Notes: a model not told the origin generated them from the sequence alone. A DNA stretch of 25,108 nucleotides from Burkholderiales bacterium UBA4615 (GCA_002386465.1 DGIT01000052.1:73126-98233), one strand, 5' to 3'. Positions 1 to 8,342 are shown, counted from the stretch's first letter. Translations and numbers: made by a program.

Positions 1-795
1 CTTGGTGACGGTGCTCACCAGACCCTTTGCCGCGTTACCAATCATTTCCGCTGTCTCATCACTGGCGCCGCACAGTTTGGCCAGCCCAGAGGCAACCTCG
101 GCTACGACTGGCCCCAAGACGGCGCTGGCAGCCGCCCCGATGCTGAAGTCTGGACCGCCGCAGGCAACGCTGATCGCCGACGCGGCTTGCCAGACGGCGA
201 CGACAGCCACCGCAATCGCCGCCCCGCCACTGGCCACGGCAGCCACCACGGCCACGGCAGCCACGACGACCTGAGCGACCACGGCAAAGGCATCCTTGAC
301 CTTGCCCCACAATTTCGCCCAGAAGCCTTTGTTTTCTGCAGCTTTTTCCTTCTCGAGCGCTTTATCGCAGGCGTCGGCCCATTTCTTGATTTCAGCTTTC
401 ATCAACTCCGCATTCTTGGCGATCTTTTCCTTGTCCAGTTCAATGCCGGTGAGGGAGGCTTCTTTCTGAGCGCTCTGAATTTTTGACTGAACCATTTGCA
501 GGCGCAGCATCAGGTTCGCTGGAGAGCAACTGCCGCCAACGGTATCGAGTACGGCTGGCGGGTTCGCGATGGCGGGCGCACCATTGTTGTCCGATACGCC
601 GTTTGCCCCAGCGCCCTGGGTCGCCAATGTGCGCAGCGTCTCCAGAATGCCTTTCAAGAATCCGGGGTCGATCACGTTGCTCAGGGAAGCGGCCCCTGGC
701 TGCGTCGCTATTGCAGGCTGGCGAGTCGCATCCGCCCCAGTGCCTGGGCTCAAAAGCGGTGGTAATGACGGTGCGGGTTGCGTGATGTCAGGCAT
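1..795 (-). CDS. sctE: T3SS hydrophobic translocator SctE (YopB/SseC/EspD-like), 5' part only
   Basis: The frame is open from ATG at 795 to the window edge, giving the first 265 residues; the C-terminus lies outside. Proteins of this family insert into the host membrane and, with SctB, form the translocation pore. Visible here are a polar, Pro/Ala-rich N-terminus, a charged coiled-coil-like helix at about 95-155, and a long Ala/Val-rich hydrophobic stretch at about 169-210 that could form one or two membrane segments. A second Ala/Gly-rich segment follows at about 218-240. The start lies one base after the stop of the class II chaperone gene, the usual chaperone-translocator arrangement. It is the fourth gene of the minus-strand unit and sits where sseC sits in SPI-2. 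The assignment rests on hydrophobicity pattern and context; the pore partner SctB is presumably further along the strand, beyond the window. Confidence 0.8.
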   Translation of the reverse strand, partial: MPDITQPAPSLPPLLSPGTGADATRQPAIATQPGAASLSNVIDPGFLKGILETLRTLATQGAGANGVSDNNGAPAIANPPAVLDTVGGSCSPANLMLRLQMVQSKIQSAQKEASLTGIELDKEKIAKNAELMKAEIKKWADACDKALEKEKAAENKGFWAKLWGKVKDAFAVVAQVVVAAVAVVAAVASGGAAIAVAVVAVWQAASAISVACGGPDFSIGAAASAVLGPVVAEVASGLAKLCGASDETAEMIGNAAKGLVSTVTK

Positions 796-796
796 G

Positions 797-1306
797 TCAG
801 ACCTCAGGCTGAGGGGAGCGATCTCCCGATTGCTGATGCAGCAATTCAAGCAGTGCCTGGGCGCGTGTCTTGAGCGGCAACTGTGCGGGCAGTTGGCATT
901 GTCGGACGACCAGGGCGAGCATCCGCCGCGCTTCTTCCGTCATGCCCAACGCGATCATGCATTCGGATTGATGGAAGGACGGTTGTGGATCGGTCATGTC
1001 CATCAGCGAGGCCATCGTGTAGCTGGCCAGTGCCTGCTCGAATTCGCCTGTCATTTGCAGGCAGGAGCCCAGCGCCATCGGGAACCGTCGGTCTAACGGG
1101 TTCAGATAGTTCACATAACGGAACACCGCCGCCGCATCAGTGTAGCGACGCTGTGAATGCATAGCGTGCCCCACCGCGTACAGCGTGTCGTAGTCCAGTG
1201 GGTCCAGGCCCCAGGCCTGACCAGGTGTTCCGCCGGCGGCGAAGAACTCGGCGTACTGCCCGGCCAGGGCCTCCGGCGACGGCGCACTCGAAGATGTGTT
1301 CGACAT
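797..1306 (-). CDS. class II T3SS chaperone (SycD/LcrH/SicA/SscA family, TPR)
   Basis: This 169-residue protein matches the usual length of translocator chaperones (about 160-170). These are cytosolic TPR proteins that keep the hydrophobic translocators soluble before secretion. Three helical TPR-like units cover roughly residues 35-140, with typical spacing such as YAVGHAMHSQRRYTDAAAVF followed by NPLDRRFPMALGSCLQMTG. The Leu-Asn-Pro-Leu-Asp turn after the first TPR is characteristic of LcrH/SycD proteins. An AGGA ribosome site lies just upstream of the ATG at 1306. The gene lies between sctA and sctE with a one-base gap to sctE, so its likely client is SctE (and SctB outside the window). 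A different TPR role is unlikely in this setting. Confidence 0.9.
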   Translation of the reverse strand: MSNTSSSAPSPEALAGQYAEFFAAGGTPGQAWGLDPLDYDTLYAVGHAMHSQRRYTDAAAVFRYVNYLNPLDRRFPMALGSCLQMTGEFEQALASYTMASLMDMTDPQPSFHQSECMIALGMTEEARRMLALVVRQCQLPAQLPLKTRAQALLELLHQQSGDRSPQPEV

Positions 1307-1328
1307 AGAGGTCCTGGGCCTAGTGAAA

Positions 1329-1907
1329 TTACTGGATCTTTCCGATCACAGCCTGATTGTCGCCGTGCAGCGAAGCGATGCTGTTGGCCGCCGTAGACGC
1401 TGTTTCGTTCATCTGATTCATCGTTGACTGCAGCAGCAGCATGTCGGTTTGCTGCGTCGTCTGAAGGTTCTGAATCTGCGCCCCCAACGATGCCGACGCG
1501 TTCTTGACCGATTCCTGCGTCACCTGGGTGCTGACGGTTGCGACCATTTGTGTCGGGTCACGGGTGTCCACCGAAACCGTCACAATGCCAGCCAGCGACA
1601 CACCGGCCTGCTTCGCCAGGTCGCCGATGCGTTCCTGCTCAGCCTGAGTCAGATCCTTCGGGGTGCTTGCCGCGTCTGTGGAGTTGTACTTATTTTGTAG
1701 CTTGGTGATTTCGGCGTTCAGTTCATTCAGTGCCGCCACCCGATCATTCAAGTCGCTGGCTTTGTCGAGTTGCGCATTGAGTTGACTGGACAGGTTGTTC
1801 ATCAGGCCGATGGCGACAGCTAGGAATTTGGCCTGCAGGCTGCCGGAACCGCCAGTGGATTGCAGATCGCCGATAACGGAAGGGTTGGTCGGTGCAACGG
1901 ATGACAT
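1329..1907 (-). CDS. sctA: T3SS needle-tip/filament protein, EspA/SseB-like (SctA)
   Basis: This is a 192-residue secreted protein, the same length as E. coli EspA. It has a polar N-terminus, a hydrophobic helix at about 25-40, a long coiled-coil-like heptad region at about 40-75, a variable middle, and a second amphipathic helix at about 145-192. The two end helices flanking a variable centre are the plan of EspA/SseB filament proteins, which polymerise on the needle and connect it to the translocation pore. A good AAGGAG site precedes the ATG at 1907. The gene follows a CesAB/SseA-like chaperone and precedes the class II chaperone and sctE, as sseB does. Bordetella Bsp22 is a comparable filament protein in another Ysc-like system. 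No LcrV-type tip gene is present. The family call is by architecture and position; sequence similarity looks low. Confidence 0.7.
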   Translation of the reverse strand: MSSVAPTNPSVIGDLQSTGGSGSLQAKFLAVAIGLMNNLSSQLNAQLDKASDLNDRVAALNELNAEITKLQNKYNSTDAASTPKDLTQAEQERIGDLAKQAGVSLAGIVTVSVDTRDPTQMVATVSTQVTQESVKNASASLGAQIQNLQTTQQTDMLLLQSTMNQMNETASTAANSIASLHGDNQAVIGKIQ

Positions 1908-1935
1908 GCGAGACTCCTTAGGGGAAGGGACTACG

Positions 1936-2235
1936 TCAGACCATCTGACGGGGGGGTTTTTTTCTGGGTGGGGTTTGAGGTGACGCGAAACTCATCCGGG
2001 CGCGTTCCTGCGCGACCTCTTCATCGATGGTTTTGCGCGCCAAATCCAGTTGGCTCTGCAGCAGTCGCTGGCCTTCAGCGTCCATGAGACGGTTCAGGCG
2101 CTCCGAGTTGGTGGATGGCTGGCTTTCTGCGAGCTCACGCAAGGCCTCCACCTCGGACAACTTCTCTCTGGCCTGCGCGATCAGGTGTGCGTACTGCCTG
2201 TCGAACTCCGACTGGAAAGCTTTCTCTTGGCTCAA
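1936..2235 (-). CDS. small helical T3SS chaperone, CesAB/SseA-like
   Basis: I choose the TTG at 2235, preceded by GGAG with a six-base spacer (GGAGTGTATCTTG), giving 99 residues; CesAB and SseA have about 107. A longer frame from GTG at 2403 would run through the promoter element at 2311-2338, so it is unlikely. The product is almost entirely helical and charged. It contains a segment ELAESQPSTNSERLNRLM that resembles the ELSEKAKTDPQAAEKLNKLI region of EPEC CesAB as I recall it. CesAB and SseA hold EspA/SseB filament subunits and translocators in the cytosol. The gene directly precedes sctA, exactly as sseA precedes sseB. It ends in a Pro/Lys/Arg-rich tail. A generic coiled-coil protein cannot be excluded. 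Confidence 0.55.
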   Translation of the reverse strand: MSQEKAFQSEFDRQYAHLIAQAREKLSEVEALRELAESQPSTNSERLNRLMDAEGQRLLQSQLDLARKTIDEEVAQERARMSFASPQTPPRKKPPRQMV

Positions 2236-2310
2236 GATACACTCCAGAAACGTTTTCTCGGGTCGACGGCATAACAAGCTCACAGAGGCGTTGGTTCCAC
2301 CCGAAGTCGG

Positions 2311-2338
2311 TTGGTGACGGTCTGTCGCATTTAGTTCC
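2311..2338 (-). promoter_or_regulatory. hrp-box-like ECF promoter of the translocator unit
   Basis: On the minus strand this reads GGAACT, 15 bases, TCACCAA. It matches the bipartite GGAACC-N15/16-CCACNNA hrp box of HrpL-type ECF sigma factors with one change in each half, and the same form occurs at 2379 and 8911. It ends 75 nt upstream of the TTG at 2235. It supports the short start of the first gene and a shared ECF sigma for all three units; the sigma itself is inferred. Confidence 0.65.
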
Positions 2339-2378
2339 GTGAGCCTGAGCCGAGCCTGGAATAAATGTTGCCAAGCCG

Positions 2379-2406
2379 GGAACTTCCCTGTCGCCTCAGT
2401 CACTCA
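2379..2406 (+). promoter_or_regulatory. hrp-box-like ECF promoter of the sctW-sctF unit
   Basis: The plus strand reads GGAACT, 15 bases, TCACTCA, the same bipartite element and spacing as at 2311 and 8911. It ends 75 nt upstream of the sctW ATG at 2482, mirroring the distance of the divergent element from its own gene. It is probably the -35/-10 pair of an HrpL/BtrS-type sigma factor. Confidence 0.65.
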
Positions 2407-2481
2407 GACACGTGACGATGAACTTGCTTCGCTTGAACCTGCTTGCACGCGCAGTAACTTTGTAGGGCGGTTAACCTCAAG

Positions 2482-3639
2482 ATGAGTGGAATGACGGTGC
2501 CTGGGCATGCGCTGCCGGTCGGTACGCATGGCGGTGCCCATTTGGGCGAAGGGTCCGGCAAAGGCGGTCTGGTGGCAGGCAAGCTGTCGCCAGGTCAGCC
2601 CGTGCTGGCAGAACCCCTGTATACCGTCGTCGATTCGAGTACGACCCTGAGCGATGCGGCTAAGGACATCAGCCGCTTCATGGGGCAGTTTCGCGCCGAT
2701 TTGCTGGACGGCAAGCGCCTGGCCGACCTCAAGATGCGTACTGAGGCAGAAGGAGAGCGGCCCAATCGGGAGGAAGCGCTGGCCTTTTTATCCGGGGCGA
2801 GGCTGCTGACAGATCCGCAGGCGCTGGAGCAGGTGATTCGGACGTTTCAGTCAACGACCGGCAACCCACGCGAGTTTGCCCGAGAGCATGCGCAGGACCC
2901 GGCCGCGCAGTACATGCTGCTGATGCTCGCCTTGATCGATGCACAAGAGAAAGGGCTGCCCGATGAAACCTTGGAGGGGTTGCGCGAGGCTGTGGCTGAC
3001 CTGGAGTTGTTTGCCGGGCCAAGCATCAGGGCGAGCCGGAATACCTTAGAGGTGGCAGGCGAATACAGCGCATCCGCCGCAGAGGTCGCTGTCTTTCAGG
3101 GGGCCTATCAGGACCTGGTGCTTGGTGAAGGCAGCCTGTCTCGTACCTTTGCCGCGCTGATGCAGCGTCTGGGCGGTCCGCAAGGCGACGATCTTCAGCG
3201 CGGGCTGCGCAGCATGGTGACTGCCTTGGGCGCAGACATTGCGGCTAGCCGACCGAGTACCGACCCGAGACGGCTTCAGTCGCTTATTCAGGATCTGTAT
3301 CACCTTCAGGTCGCCACAACCGTCCTGGACAGTGCTCGCGATTTGGCCACCACCCTGAAGGCTCGGTCGCCGCAGGCGACGGCGTGGCCTGCGTCCGAAC
3401 TCACGCAGGAGATGGTGGTTGTGACCGGTGAGAAGTGGGTCGCTGCCAAGCGTTTTACGGAGTTGGCCGAGCGTTTCGGCATCCAGGACATCGACGCGAA
3501 AATCACCTTTCAGACCGCGGTCAAAGGGATGCTTCACCAGCTTCCGGTGCAGATCTTTGCCGATACCGAAGCCAGGCAGACGGTCTTGGCTGCGGTGCAA
3601 GAGGCGCTTGATCAGGTCATTGATGAGGAAGACGCTTAA
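2482..3639 (+). CDS. sctW: T3SS gatekeeper SctW (YopN-TyeA fusion, MxiC/SepL/HrpJ family)
   Basis: This 385-residue protein is the size of single-chain gatekeepers, which combine the YopN and TyeA parts. The N-terminus is Gly-rich and disordered, suited to secretion. Three helical X-bundle-like regions follow from about residue 50. The C-terminal part from about 300 resembles TyeA, with VTGEKWVAAKRFTELAERFG and a final acidic helix. Gatekeepers sit at the export gate (SctV) and delay effector export until translocators have left or the host is contacted. The gene opens the plus unit, and its stop lies one base before the next ATG. A second in-frame ATG nine bases further on has a comparable upstream context, so the exact start is slightly uncertain. 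Confidence 0.88.
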   Translation: MSGMTVPGHALPVGTHGGAHLGEGSGKGGLVAGKLSPGQPVLAEPLYTVVDSSTTLSDAAKDISRFMGQFRADLLDGKRLADLKMRTEAEGERPNREEALAFLSGARLLTDPQALEQVIRTFQSTTGNPREFAREHAQDPAAQYMLLMLALIDAQEKGLPDETLEGLREAVADLELFAGPSIRASRNTLEVAGEYSASAAEVAVFQGAYQDLVLGEGSLSRTFAALMQRLGGPQGDDLQRGLRSMVTALGADIAASRPSTDPRRLQSLIQDLYHLQVATTVLDSARDLATTLKARSPQATAWPASELTQEMVVVTGEKWVAAKRFTELAERFGIQDIDAKITFQTAVKGMLHQLPVQIFADTEARQTVLAAVQEALDQVIDEEDA

Positions 3640-3640
3640 C

Positions 3641-4030
3641 ATGGGATGGATGGAGAGCACGCTGGAGGAGTTCGGTCAGCAAATCGGGGTCGCTGACTTG
3701 GCATTTGGCAGCCAGGGCGTTGCGCACTTGCAAGGATCTGACGGCGGGTTCATTGCCATCGAGGCCGCTCGCCGCGGGCCACTTGATGAAGTGCTGGTTT
3801 ACCTGGGCACGCCGCTTGGATTCGAAGCGGCCGCGCATGTGCGAGAGGCCCTTGATCGCGTGCATTTCAGTAACGCCGGGGCGTGGGATTTGCAGATCGG
3901 TACCCAAGGACAGGGGCCAGAGACTGCGCTCATCGTGCTGACCCGCATCGCCGAGCGTGAATTCACGCTGCAGTCGCTCAACGCGGCCATCGAGTACATC
4001 AGGCGCTGGACGGAGACAATCACTTCATGA
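3641..4030 (+). CDS. class I T3SS chaperone, SycN/CesT-like, probably for SctW
   Basis: I take the ATG at 3641, one base after the sctW stop (129 residues); ATG at 3650 is an alternative. The open frame extends further upstream, but that part overlaps sctW. The protein is small and acidic with the alternating alpha-beta pattern of CesT-fold chaperones: an N-terminal helix LEEFGQQIGVADLAF, strands with GGFIAIEAA and DEVLVYLGTPLG, and a C-terminal helix. It occupies the place of Yersinia sycN, between yopN/tyeA and yscX. Its likely client is therefore the N-terminus of SctW. No YscB partner is visible in the window, so it may act as a homodimer. It ends in an ATGA overlap with the next gene. 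Confidence 0.65.
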   Translation: MGWMESTLEEFGQQIGVADLAFGSQGVAHLQGSDGGFIAIEAARRGPLDEVLVYLGTPLGFEAAAHVREALDRVHFSNAGAWDLQIGTQGQGPETALIVLTRIAEREFTLQSLNAAIEYIRRWTETITS

Positions 4031-4440
4031 GTTCTCTGCTGCGAGGACCTTCCGATTTACCGTTTTTCGATCGGGGCATCGAGGACATTACCTTTAAGGG
4101 AGCAGATGCTGCGCCGGATTTGCCCGATCGTCAGGGGATTCTGGCGCCGGCCATTGCGCAGCGTCGCATGCTTGATGAGCTGATGGCGCCCCGGAATCTC
4201 GAGTCTTTCCTGGACGAGGCGGTACGCCCGGAACTGCCCGATCGGGACATTCTTGTGCCCGTAAATTTTGCCGAAGCAGTGGATGAAGCCCTGGCCACGT
4301 TGACGAGCGCGGCCGAGGAGCGCCAGGCGGTGGACCCGCAAGCGGCGCGCGGTCTCCAGCGTGCCGCGCGGGTGCTGACAGAGGAAGTCGGCATGCGCGA
4401 GCTGCTGCGTATGTATCGCAGTGCACTGTTGCAGGGATGA
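4027..4440 (+). CDS. sctX: T3SS export component SctX (YscX-like)
   Basis: This 137-residue protein overlaps the preceding gene by ATGA and is followed by a TPR protein and sctV, the yscX-yscY-lcrD order. YscX carries a conserved Leu-Pro-Asp-Arg motif in its N-terminal third; here DLPDRQGILAP occurs at residues 31-41 and a second similar ELPDRDILVP at 69-78. The C-terminal helix, rich in Leu/Arg, resembles the end of YscX that binds YscY. YscX, YscY and SctV form a complex at the export gate needed for early substrate export. At 137 residues it is somewhat longer than YscX (about 122), consistent with the repeated motif. Confidence 0.7.
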   Translation: MSSLLRGPSDLPFFDRGIEDITFKGADAAPDLPDRQGILAPAIAQRRMLDELMAPRNLESFLDEAVRPELPDRDILVPVNFAEAVDEALATLTSAAEERQAVDPQAARGLQRAARVLTEEVGMRELLRMYRSALLQG

Positions 4441-4450
4441 GTGCGCAACC

Positions 4451-4792
4451 GTGAAGGATCGCGAGCAGACCCTTTTGCAGGTGCTGGGCTATGTGCTGCT
4501 GCAGCATGCGCAGCCAGAAAAAGCGTCAGTGCTTCTTGCTGCATTGACGACACTCTCTCCCGGCCAGCCGCGGGTGATGCGCATGCTTGCCCTCTCGCAG
4601 CTCCGAGCAGGCAAAGCGCAGCGAGCACTCGATACGCTGGACCAGCTCGCCATGAATGGCGGTGCAGATGCGGCATTTCATCTCTTGAGGGCGCAGGCAC
4701 TTGGAGCCTTGCAACGTCCTGAGGAGGCGGCGCAGTCCATGCAGGCATTTGTCCAGTTGCGTGCTCTCGCTGCAACAGGAACTGACGCGTGA
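4451..4792 (+). CDS. sctY: SctX chaperone SctY (YscY-like TPR protein)
   Basis: From GTG at 4451 the product is 113 residues, as in YscY (about 114). The frame is open to GTG at 4421, but that would overlap sctX by 20 bases and add an unlikely Cys-rich N-terminus. The sequence is TPR-like throughout: GYVLLQHAQPEKASVLLAAL, then LSPGQPRVMRMLALSQLRAG, then AAFHLLRAQALGALQRPEEA. YscY binds YscX and the nonameric cytosolic domain of SctV. The stop overlaps the SctV start as GTGA, implying coupled translation. It could be mistaken for a class II translocator chaperone, but its size and place between sctX and sctV favour SctY. Confidence 0.75.
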   Translation: MKDREQTLLQVLGYVLLQHAQPEKASVLLAALTTLSPGQPRVMRMLALSQLRAGKAQRALDTLDQLAMNGGADAAFHLLRAQALGALQRPEEAAQSMQAFVQLRALAATGTDA

Positions 4793-6912
4793 AAGAGGCC
4801 GAACTCACTGGTGGTCTGCAGTCGCGCCTGCAGCGCGCCGTGCTGGTGCTGACCAGTCGCAACGATCTGGTCCTGGCCGCCATTCTGGTGTCGGTGATCT
4901 TCATGATGATTCTGCCACTACCGACGTGGCTGGCGGATGTTCTCATCGGCTTGAACATGACCATCTCAGCCATGTTGCTGATGGTCGCGATCTATCTGCC
5001 TTCGCCGCTGGCATTTTCGAGTTTTCCGTCGGTGCTGCTGGTGACTACCCTGTTCCGGTTGGGTATTTCGGTCGGTACGACGCGCCTGATCCTGTTGCAG
5101 GGCGATGCCGGCAACATCATCTATACCTTTGGCAACTTCGTGGTGGGCGGGAACCTGGTGGTCGGTCTGGTGGTCTTCCTGATTCTGACCATCGTGCAAT
5201 TTGTTGTCATTACTAAGGGTGCAGAGCGCGTCGCCGAGGTGGCTGCACGTTTTTCCCTGGACGCCATGCCTGGCAAGCAGATGGCTATCGACGGCGACAT
5301 GCGTGCCGGCACCATCGATATGCAGGAAGCCAAGAGGCGGCGTGGCTTGGTGGAAAAGGAAAGCCAACTCTATGGCGCCATGGATGGCGCCATGAAATTC
5401 GTCAAGGGCGATGCGATCGCCGGGCTGATCATCGTGGCGGTGAATCTGCTCGGTGGCATCCTGATCGGCACCACCCAGCGGGGCATGACACTTGCTGCAG
5501 CCGCGAAGACCTACTCGGTCCTGACCATAGGGGACGGTCTGATTTCGCAAATACCGGCGCTGTTCATAGCCATCTGCGCGGGGATGATTGTCACTCGCGT
5601 GCAGACGGGTGAGGGTGGCCCCAGCAACGTTGGTCGCGACATCGGCGCGCAAGTGCTTTCGCAACCGAAGGCACTCATGATCGCGGCGGGGATCGCACTG
5701 GGCATGGCGATGATTCCCGGCATGCCCATCGGAACCTTTGTCGTATTGGCAGCGGTGCTTGGACTGGTGGGATTTACGCTGTTGCGCGGGACACGCAAGG
5801 TGGTCGATGAGCGTACCGGAGAGGTCACCGAGTTGTCTGCGATGCAGGCTGCCGCGCAGGAAGCTCCGAAGCCGAAAGATCCGGAAGGTGCTGAATTTGC
5901 ACCGAGCGTACCGTTGATGATCGATGTGGCGGCGCATCTGAAAGAAAGTTTCGACCCCGCAGTCCTGAACACCGAACTGCTCAAGATTCGGCGGGCGCTG
6001 TACTTTGATCTGGGTGTGCCGTTTCCGGGAATCCAGCTGCGCTTCAATGAAGGTCTTCCGGCAGAGACCTACAACATCCTGCTGTCGGAAGTCCCTGTGT
6101 CTCAGGGGCGACTCCGGCCCGGATATGTGCTGGTACGCGAGAGCGAAGCCAATTTGCAGGCCCTGCGGATTGAGTTTGAAACCGGGCCGAAATTCCTGCC
6201 CAACATTCCCACGATCTGGGTACAAGAGTCGATCCGCGAGTTGCTCGCGCAGGCCGGCATTCAATCCATGCAAGCCACACAGGTGCTGACCTATCACCTG
6301 GCATTCATTCTCAAAAAAAGCTCCCCCGATTTCATCGGTATCCAGGAGACGAAATTTCTGCTGACTTCGATGGAGGCGAGCTTTCCTGACCTAGTCAAGG
6401 AAGCCACGCGAGTCATGCCCACGCAGAAGGTGGCTGAAATTCTTCAAAGATTGGTCTCAGAAGATATCTCGGTGCGAAACCTGCGTACCGTGTTGGAGTC
6501 GCTGATCGAGTGGGGTCAGAAAGAGAAAGACTCTGTACTGCTGACTGAATATGTCCGCTCCAGTTTGAAGCGGCACATTAGTCACAAATTTGCCAACGCT
6601 CAGAATATTCTGCCGGCCTATATGCTTGCGCCTGCGGCTGAGGACACCCTACGCGGTGCAATCCGCCAGACCAGCGCGGGCAGCTATCTGGCACTTGACC
6701 CAGCCGTCAGCAAGAGGCTTGTCGAAAACATTCGACGCGCGGTCGGCGATATTTCTGCGGTGGCGCATAAGCCGGTCTTGCTCACATCCATGGATATTCG
6801 ACGCTACCTGCGCAAGATGATCGAAGCCGATCTCTACGATCTGGCGGTGCTGAGCTACCAGGAGCTCACGCAGGAGGTCAATATTCAACCGTTGGCCAGG
6901 ATTGAGTTATGA
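4789..6912 (+). CDS. sctV: T3SS major export apparatus protein SctV (YscV/LcrD/HrcV)
   Basis: This 707-residue protein of the FHIPEP family is an inner-membrane gate of the secretion system that forms a nonameric cytosolic ring binding substrates and gatekeeper. The N-terminal half (about 25-330) has several hydrophobic segments. The family signature stands at about 146-169, including RFSLDAMPGKQMAID. The large cytosolic domain (about 370-707) includes the conserved stretch FLLTSMEASFPDLVKEATR and ends in NIQPLARIEL. Length agrees with LcrD (about 704). The start is GTG overlapping the sctY stop (GTGA), and the end overlaps sctD (ATGA). No truncation or frameshift is seen. The setting identifies it as SctV rather than flagellar FlhA. 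Confidence 0.97.
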   Translation: MKEAELTGGLQSRLQRAVLVLTSRNDLVLAAILVSVIFMMILPLPTWLADVLIGLNMTISAMLLMVAIYLPSPLAFSSFPSVLLVTTLFRLGISVGTTRLILLQGDAGNIIYTFGNFVVGGNLVVGLVVFLILTIVQFVVITKGAERVAEVAARFSLDAMPGKQMAIDGDMRAGTIDMQEAKRRRGLVEKESQLYGAMDGAMKFVKGDAIAGLIIVAVNLLGGILIGTTQRGMTLAAAAKTYSVLTIGDGLISQIPALFIAICAGMIVTRVQTGEGGPSNVGRDIGAQVLSQPKALMIAAGIALGMAMIPGMPIGTFVVLAAVLGLVGFTLLRGTRKVVDERTGEVTELSAMQAAAQEAPKPKDPEGAEFAPSVPLMIDVAAHLKESFDPAVLNTELLKIRRALYFDLGVPFPGIQLRFNEGLPAETYNILLSEVPVSQGRLRPGYVLVRESEANLQALRIEFETGPKFLPNIPTIWVQESIRELLAQAGIQSMQATQVLTYHLAFILKKSSPDFIGIQETKFLLTSMEASFPDLVKEATRVMPTQKVAEILQRLVSEDISVRNLRTVLESLIEWGQKEKDSVLLTEYVRSSLKRHISHKFANAQNILPAYMLAPAAEDTLRGAIRQTSAGSYLALDPAVSKRLVENIRRAVGDISAVAHKPVLLTSMDIRRYLRKMIEADLYDLAVLSYQELTQEVNIQPLARIEL

Positions 6913-8342
6913 GTGGGCGCTGGGAGCTGCGTGTCCACAGCGGTCTTCACGAAGGGGCCAGCGCGCCGCTTGAGCCCGGTGAGCATGCGTTGGGCGCTGA
7001 TGCACAGTGCGCTTTTATTTTGCGTGATCGCGGTATTGCGCCAAGACATGCGCTGCTTGAATCGGTCGAGCGCGGTTGGCTGCTGCACCGTCAGGATGCC
7101 GAATCGATACCAGTCCTGCGTCTGGAGCCTGGTCAGTTGGCCCGGGTCGGGCCGGTGGTTTTGTCTGTTGACGCACCTGATGCGAGATGGCCAGAGGCCG
7201 CGCAGGTACGTGCCGTACTGGATGCGGATGCGAGCGAAGCCAGCTCGGTCGTCGATGTGACGCAAAGCCCCGACGTGCCCGACAACCCGATCGATTTGGA
7301 GCAAATGGCGGGCGACAGCGACGTTTCGCGCGCGCAAATGCTCACCGCCGAGAACCTTGCCGCGCAGACATATCCCCGTCGGTCTGCCCTGCGTTGGGCT
7401 GGCGGGGTCATGGCTGCGTTGCTGGTGATGGCGTACGCTGGATGGTGGCAGTATCGTGAACGGGACACCGCGATTGGCGTACAGTCGGCGCCTAGAGCCC
7501 AGGACCAGGCCGATGCTGCGGCGGCTCAAGCTGACCGGATTCAAGCGCTTTTGGCCCCAATCCGAGAGGCCATGGCGAGGATGAATCTGAGTCATCCGCC
7601 CCTTCTCAGTGTCGATACCACCGGTCGGCCTGTGGTCGATGCCGGGCTGGTAAGTGCTAATGATCATGAGCGGATTGCACTGGTACTGTCGCGGTTCAAC
7701 CCGCGACCTGGGTTGAAGGTGCAGCTTGAGCAAGACGTCATGGCTGCACTGTCGCAGTTTCTGTCGGCCCGGTCGCTTGAGCTTGGTGTGCCGCTCAAGG
7801 CTGTGTCGCTTGGTCGGGGTGCCATTCAGATCGAGGGCAATCTGAGCACTCAGGAGGAGCGCGATCTCCTGCTCGCTGCGGTCCGCAAGCAGCTGCCGCC
7901 CGGTGCACAGCTTCAGTCGGCGCTGACCATTGCGCCGGATCGTGCGCAACGCATGCTGGCAGCCTTGCGTGAACGTGTGCCGGCGCGCATCGATGGCCAA
8001 TGGGACAACAGTCGTCTGAACATGATGGTGCGTCTTGCAGGCGGCGATCTGAATCAATGGGAGCGAGCTCTGATCGACGCTGACAAGCGTTTCCGCGTGC
8101 CGTTTACGGCGAGGTTGCAGTTAGAGTCGCCTCGTGTCAGTGTTGCAGCAGTGGCTCGTTCCGAAAATTTGCCGTTCCAGATCAGATCTGTCGTGGGCGG
8201 AAGCTCGCCCTATGTGGTGCTTCAGGACGGTTCGAAGTTACTTGTGGATGGCCGTCAGTCGGGCTGGCGACTCGCAGCGATCGATCCGGGCTCAGTGGTG
8301 TTCGAATCCGGTCCAAACCGACGCGTGGTCTTGCAACGATAG
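6909..8342 (+). CDS. sctD: T3SS inner-membrane ring protein SctD (YscD/BscD-like)
   Basis: This 477-residue protein has an N-terminal cytosolic FHA-like domain (about 1-90; GEHALGADAQCAFILRD is typical of an FHA strand pattern), a linker, a single transmembrane segment at about 161-180, and a periplasmic C-terminal part with ring-building folds. The YscD family has the same plan at about 420 residues. SctD forms the outer of the two inner-membrane rings of the basal body and contacts the secretin SctC and SctJ; those genes are not in this window. The gene overlaps sctV by ATGA and is followed by yscE-like and needle genes, the yscD-E-F order. Confidence 0.9.
   Translation: MSGRWELRVHSGLHEGASAPLEPGEHALGADAQCAFILRDRGIAPRHALLESVERGWLLHRQDAESIPVLRLEPGQLARVGPVVLSVDAPDARWPEAAQVRAVLDADASEASSVVDVTQSPDVPDNPIDLEQMAGDSDVSRAQMLTAENLAAQTYPRRSALRWAGGVMAALLVMAYAGWWQYRERDTAIGVQSAPRAQDQADAAAAQADRIQALLAPIREAMARMNLSHPPLLSVDTTGRPVVDAGLVSANDHERIALVLSRFNPRPGLKVQLEQDVMAALSQFLSARSLELGVPLKAVSLGRGAIQIEGNLSTQEERDLLLAAVRKQLPPGAQLQSALTIAPDRAQRMLAALRERVPARIDGQWDNSRLNMMVRLAGGDLNQWERALIDADKRFRVPFTARLQLESPRVSVAAVARSENLPFQIRSVVGGSSPYVVLQDGSKLLVDGRQSGWRLAAIDPGSVVFESGPNRRVVLQR

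Noticed and set aside
2236..2403. Upstream extension of the CesAB/SseA-like chaperone to GTG 2403
   Set aside because: It would cover the promoter element at 2311-2338, has no ribosome site, and reads less like the helical rest of the protein.
3428..3640. Extended start of the SycN/CesT-like chaperone
   Set aside because: It overlaps the end of sctW in another frame and gives an Arg/Ser-rich sequence; ATG 3641 directly follows the sctW stop.
4966..6297. A 443-codon minus-strand frame
   Set aside because: It lies wholly inside sctV; its translation is His/Gln/Arg-rich and matches no family, as expected for the antisense frame of a GC-rich gene.
6885..8057. A 390-codon minus-strand frame
   Set aside because: It is antisense to sctD with implausible composition; sctD has a clear FHA-membrane-periplasm plan.
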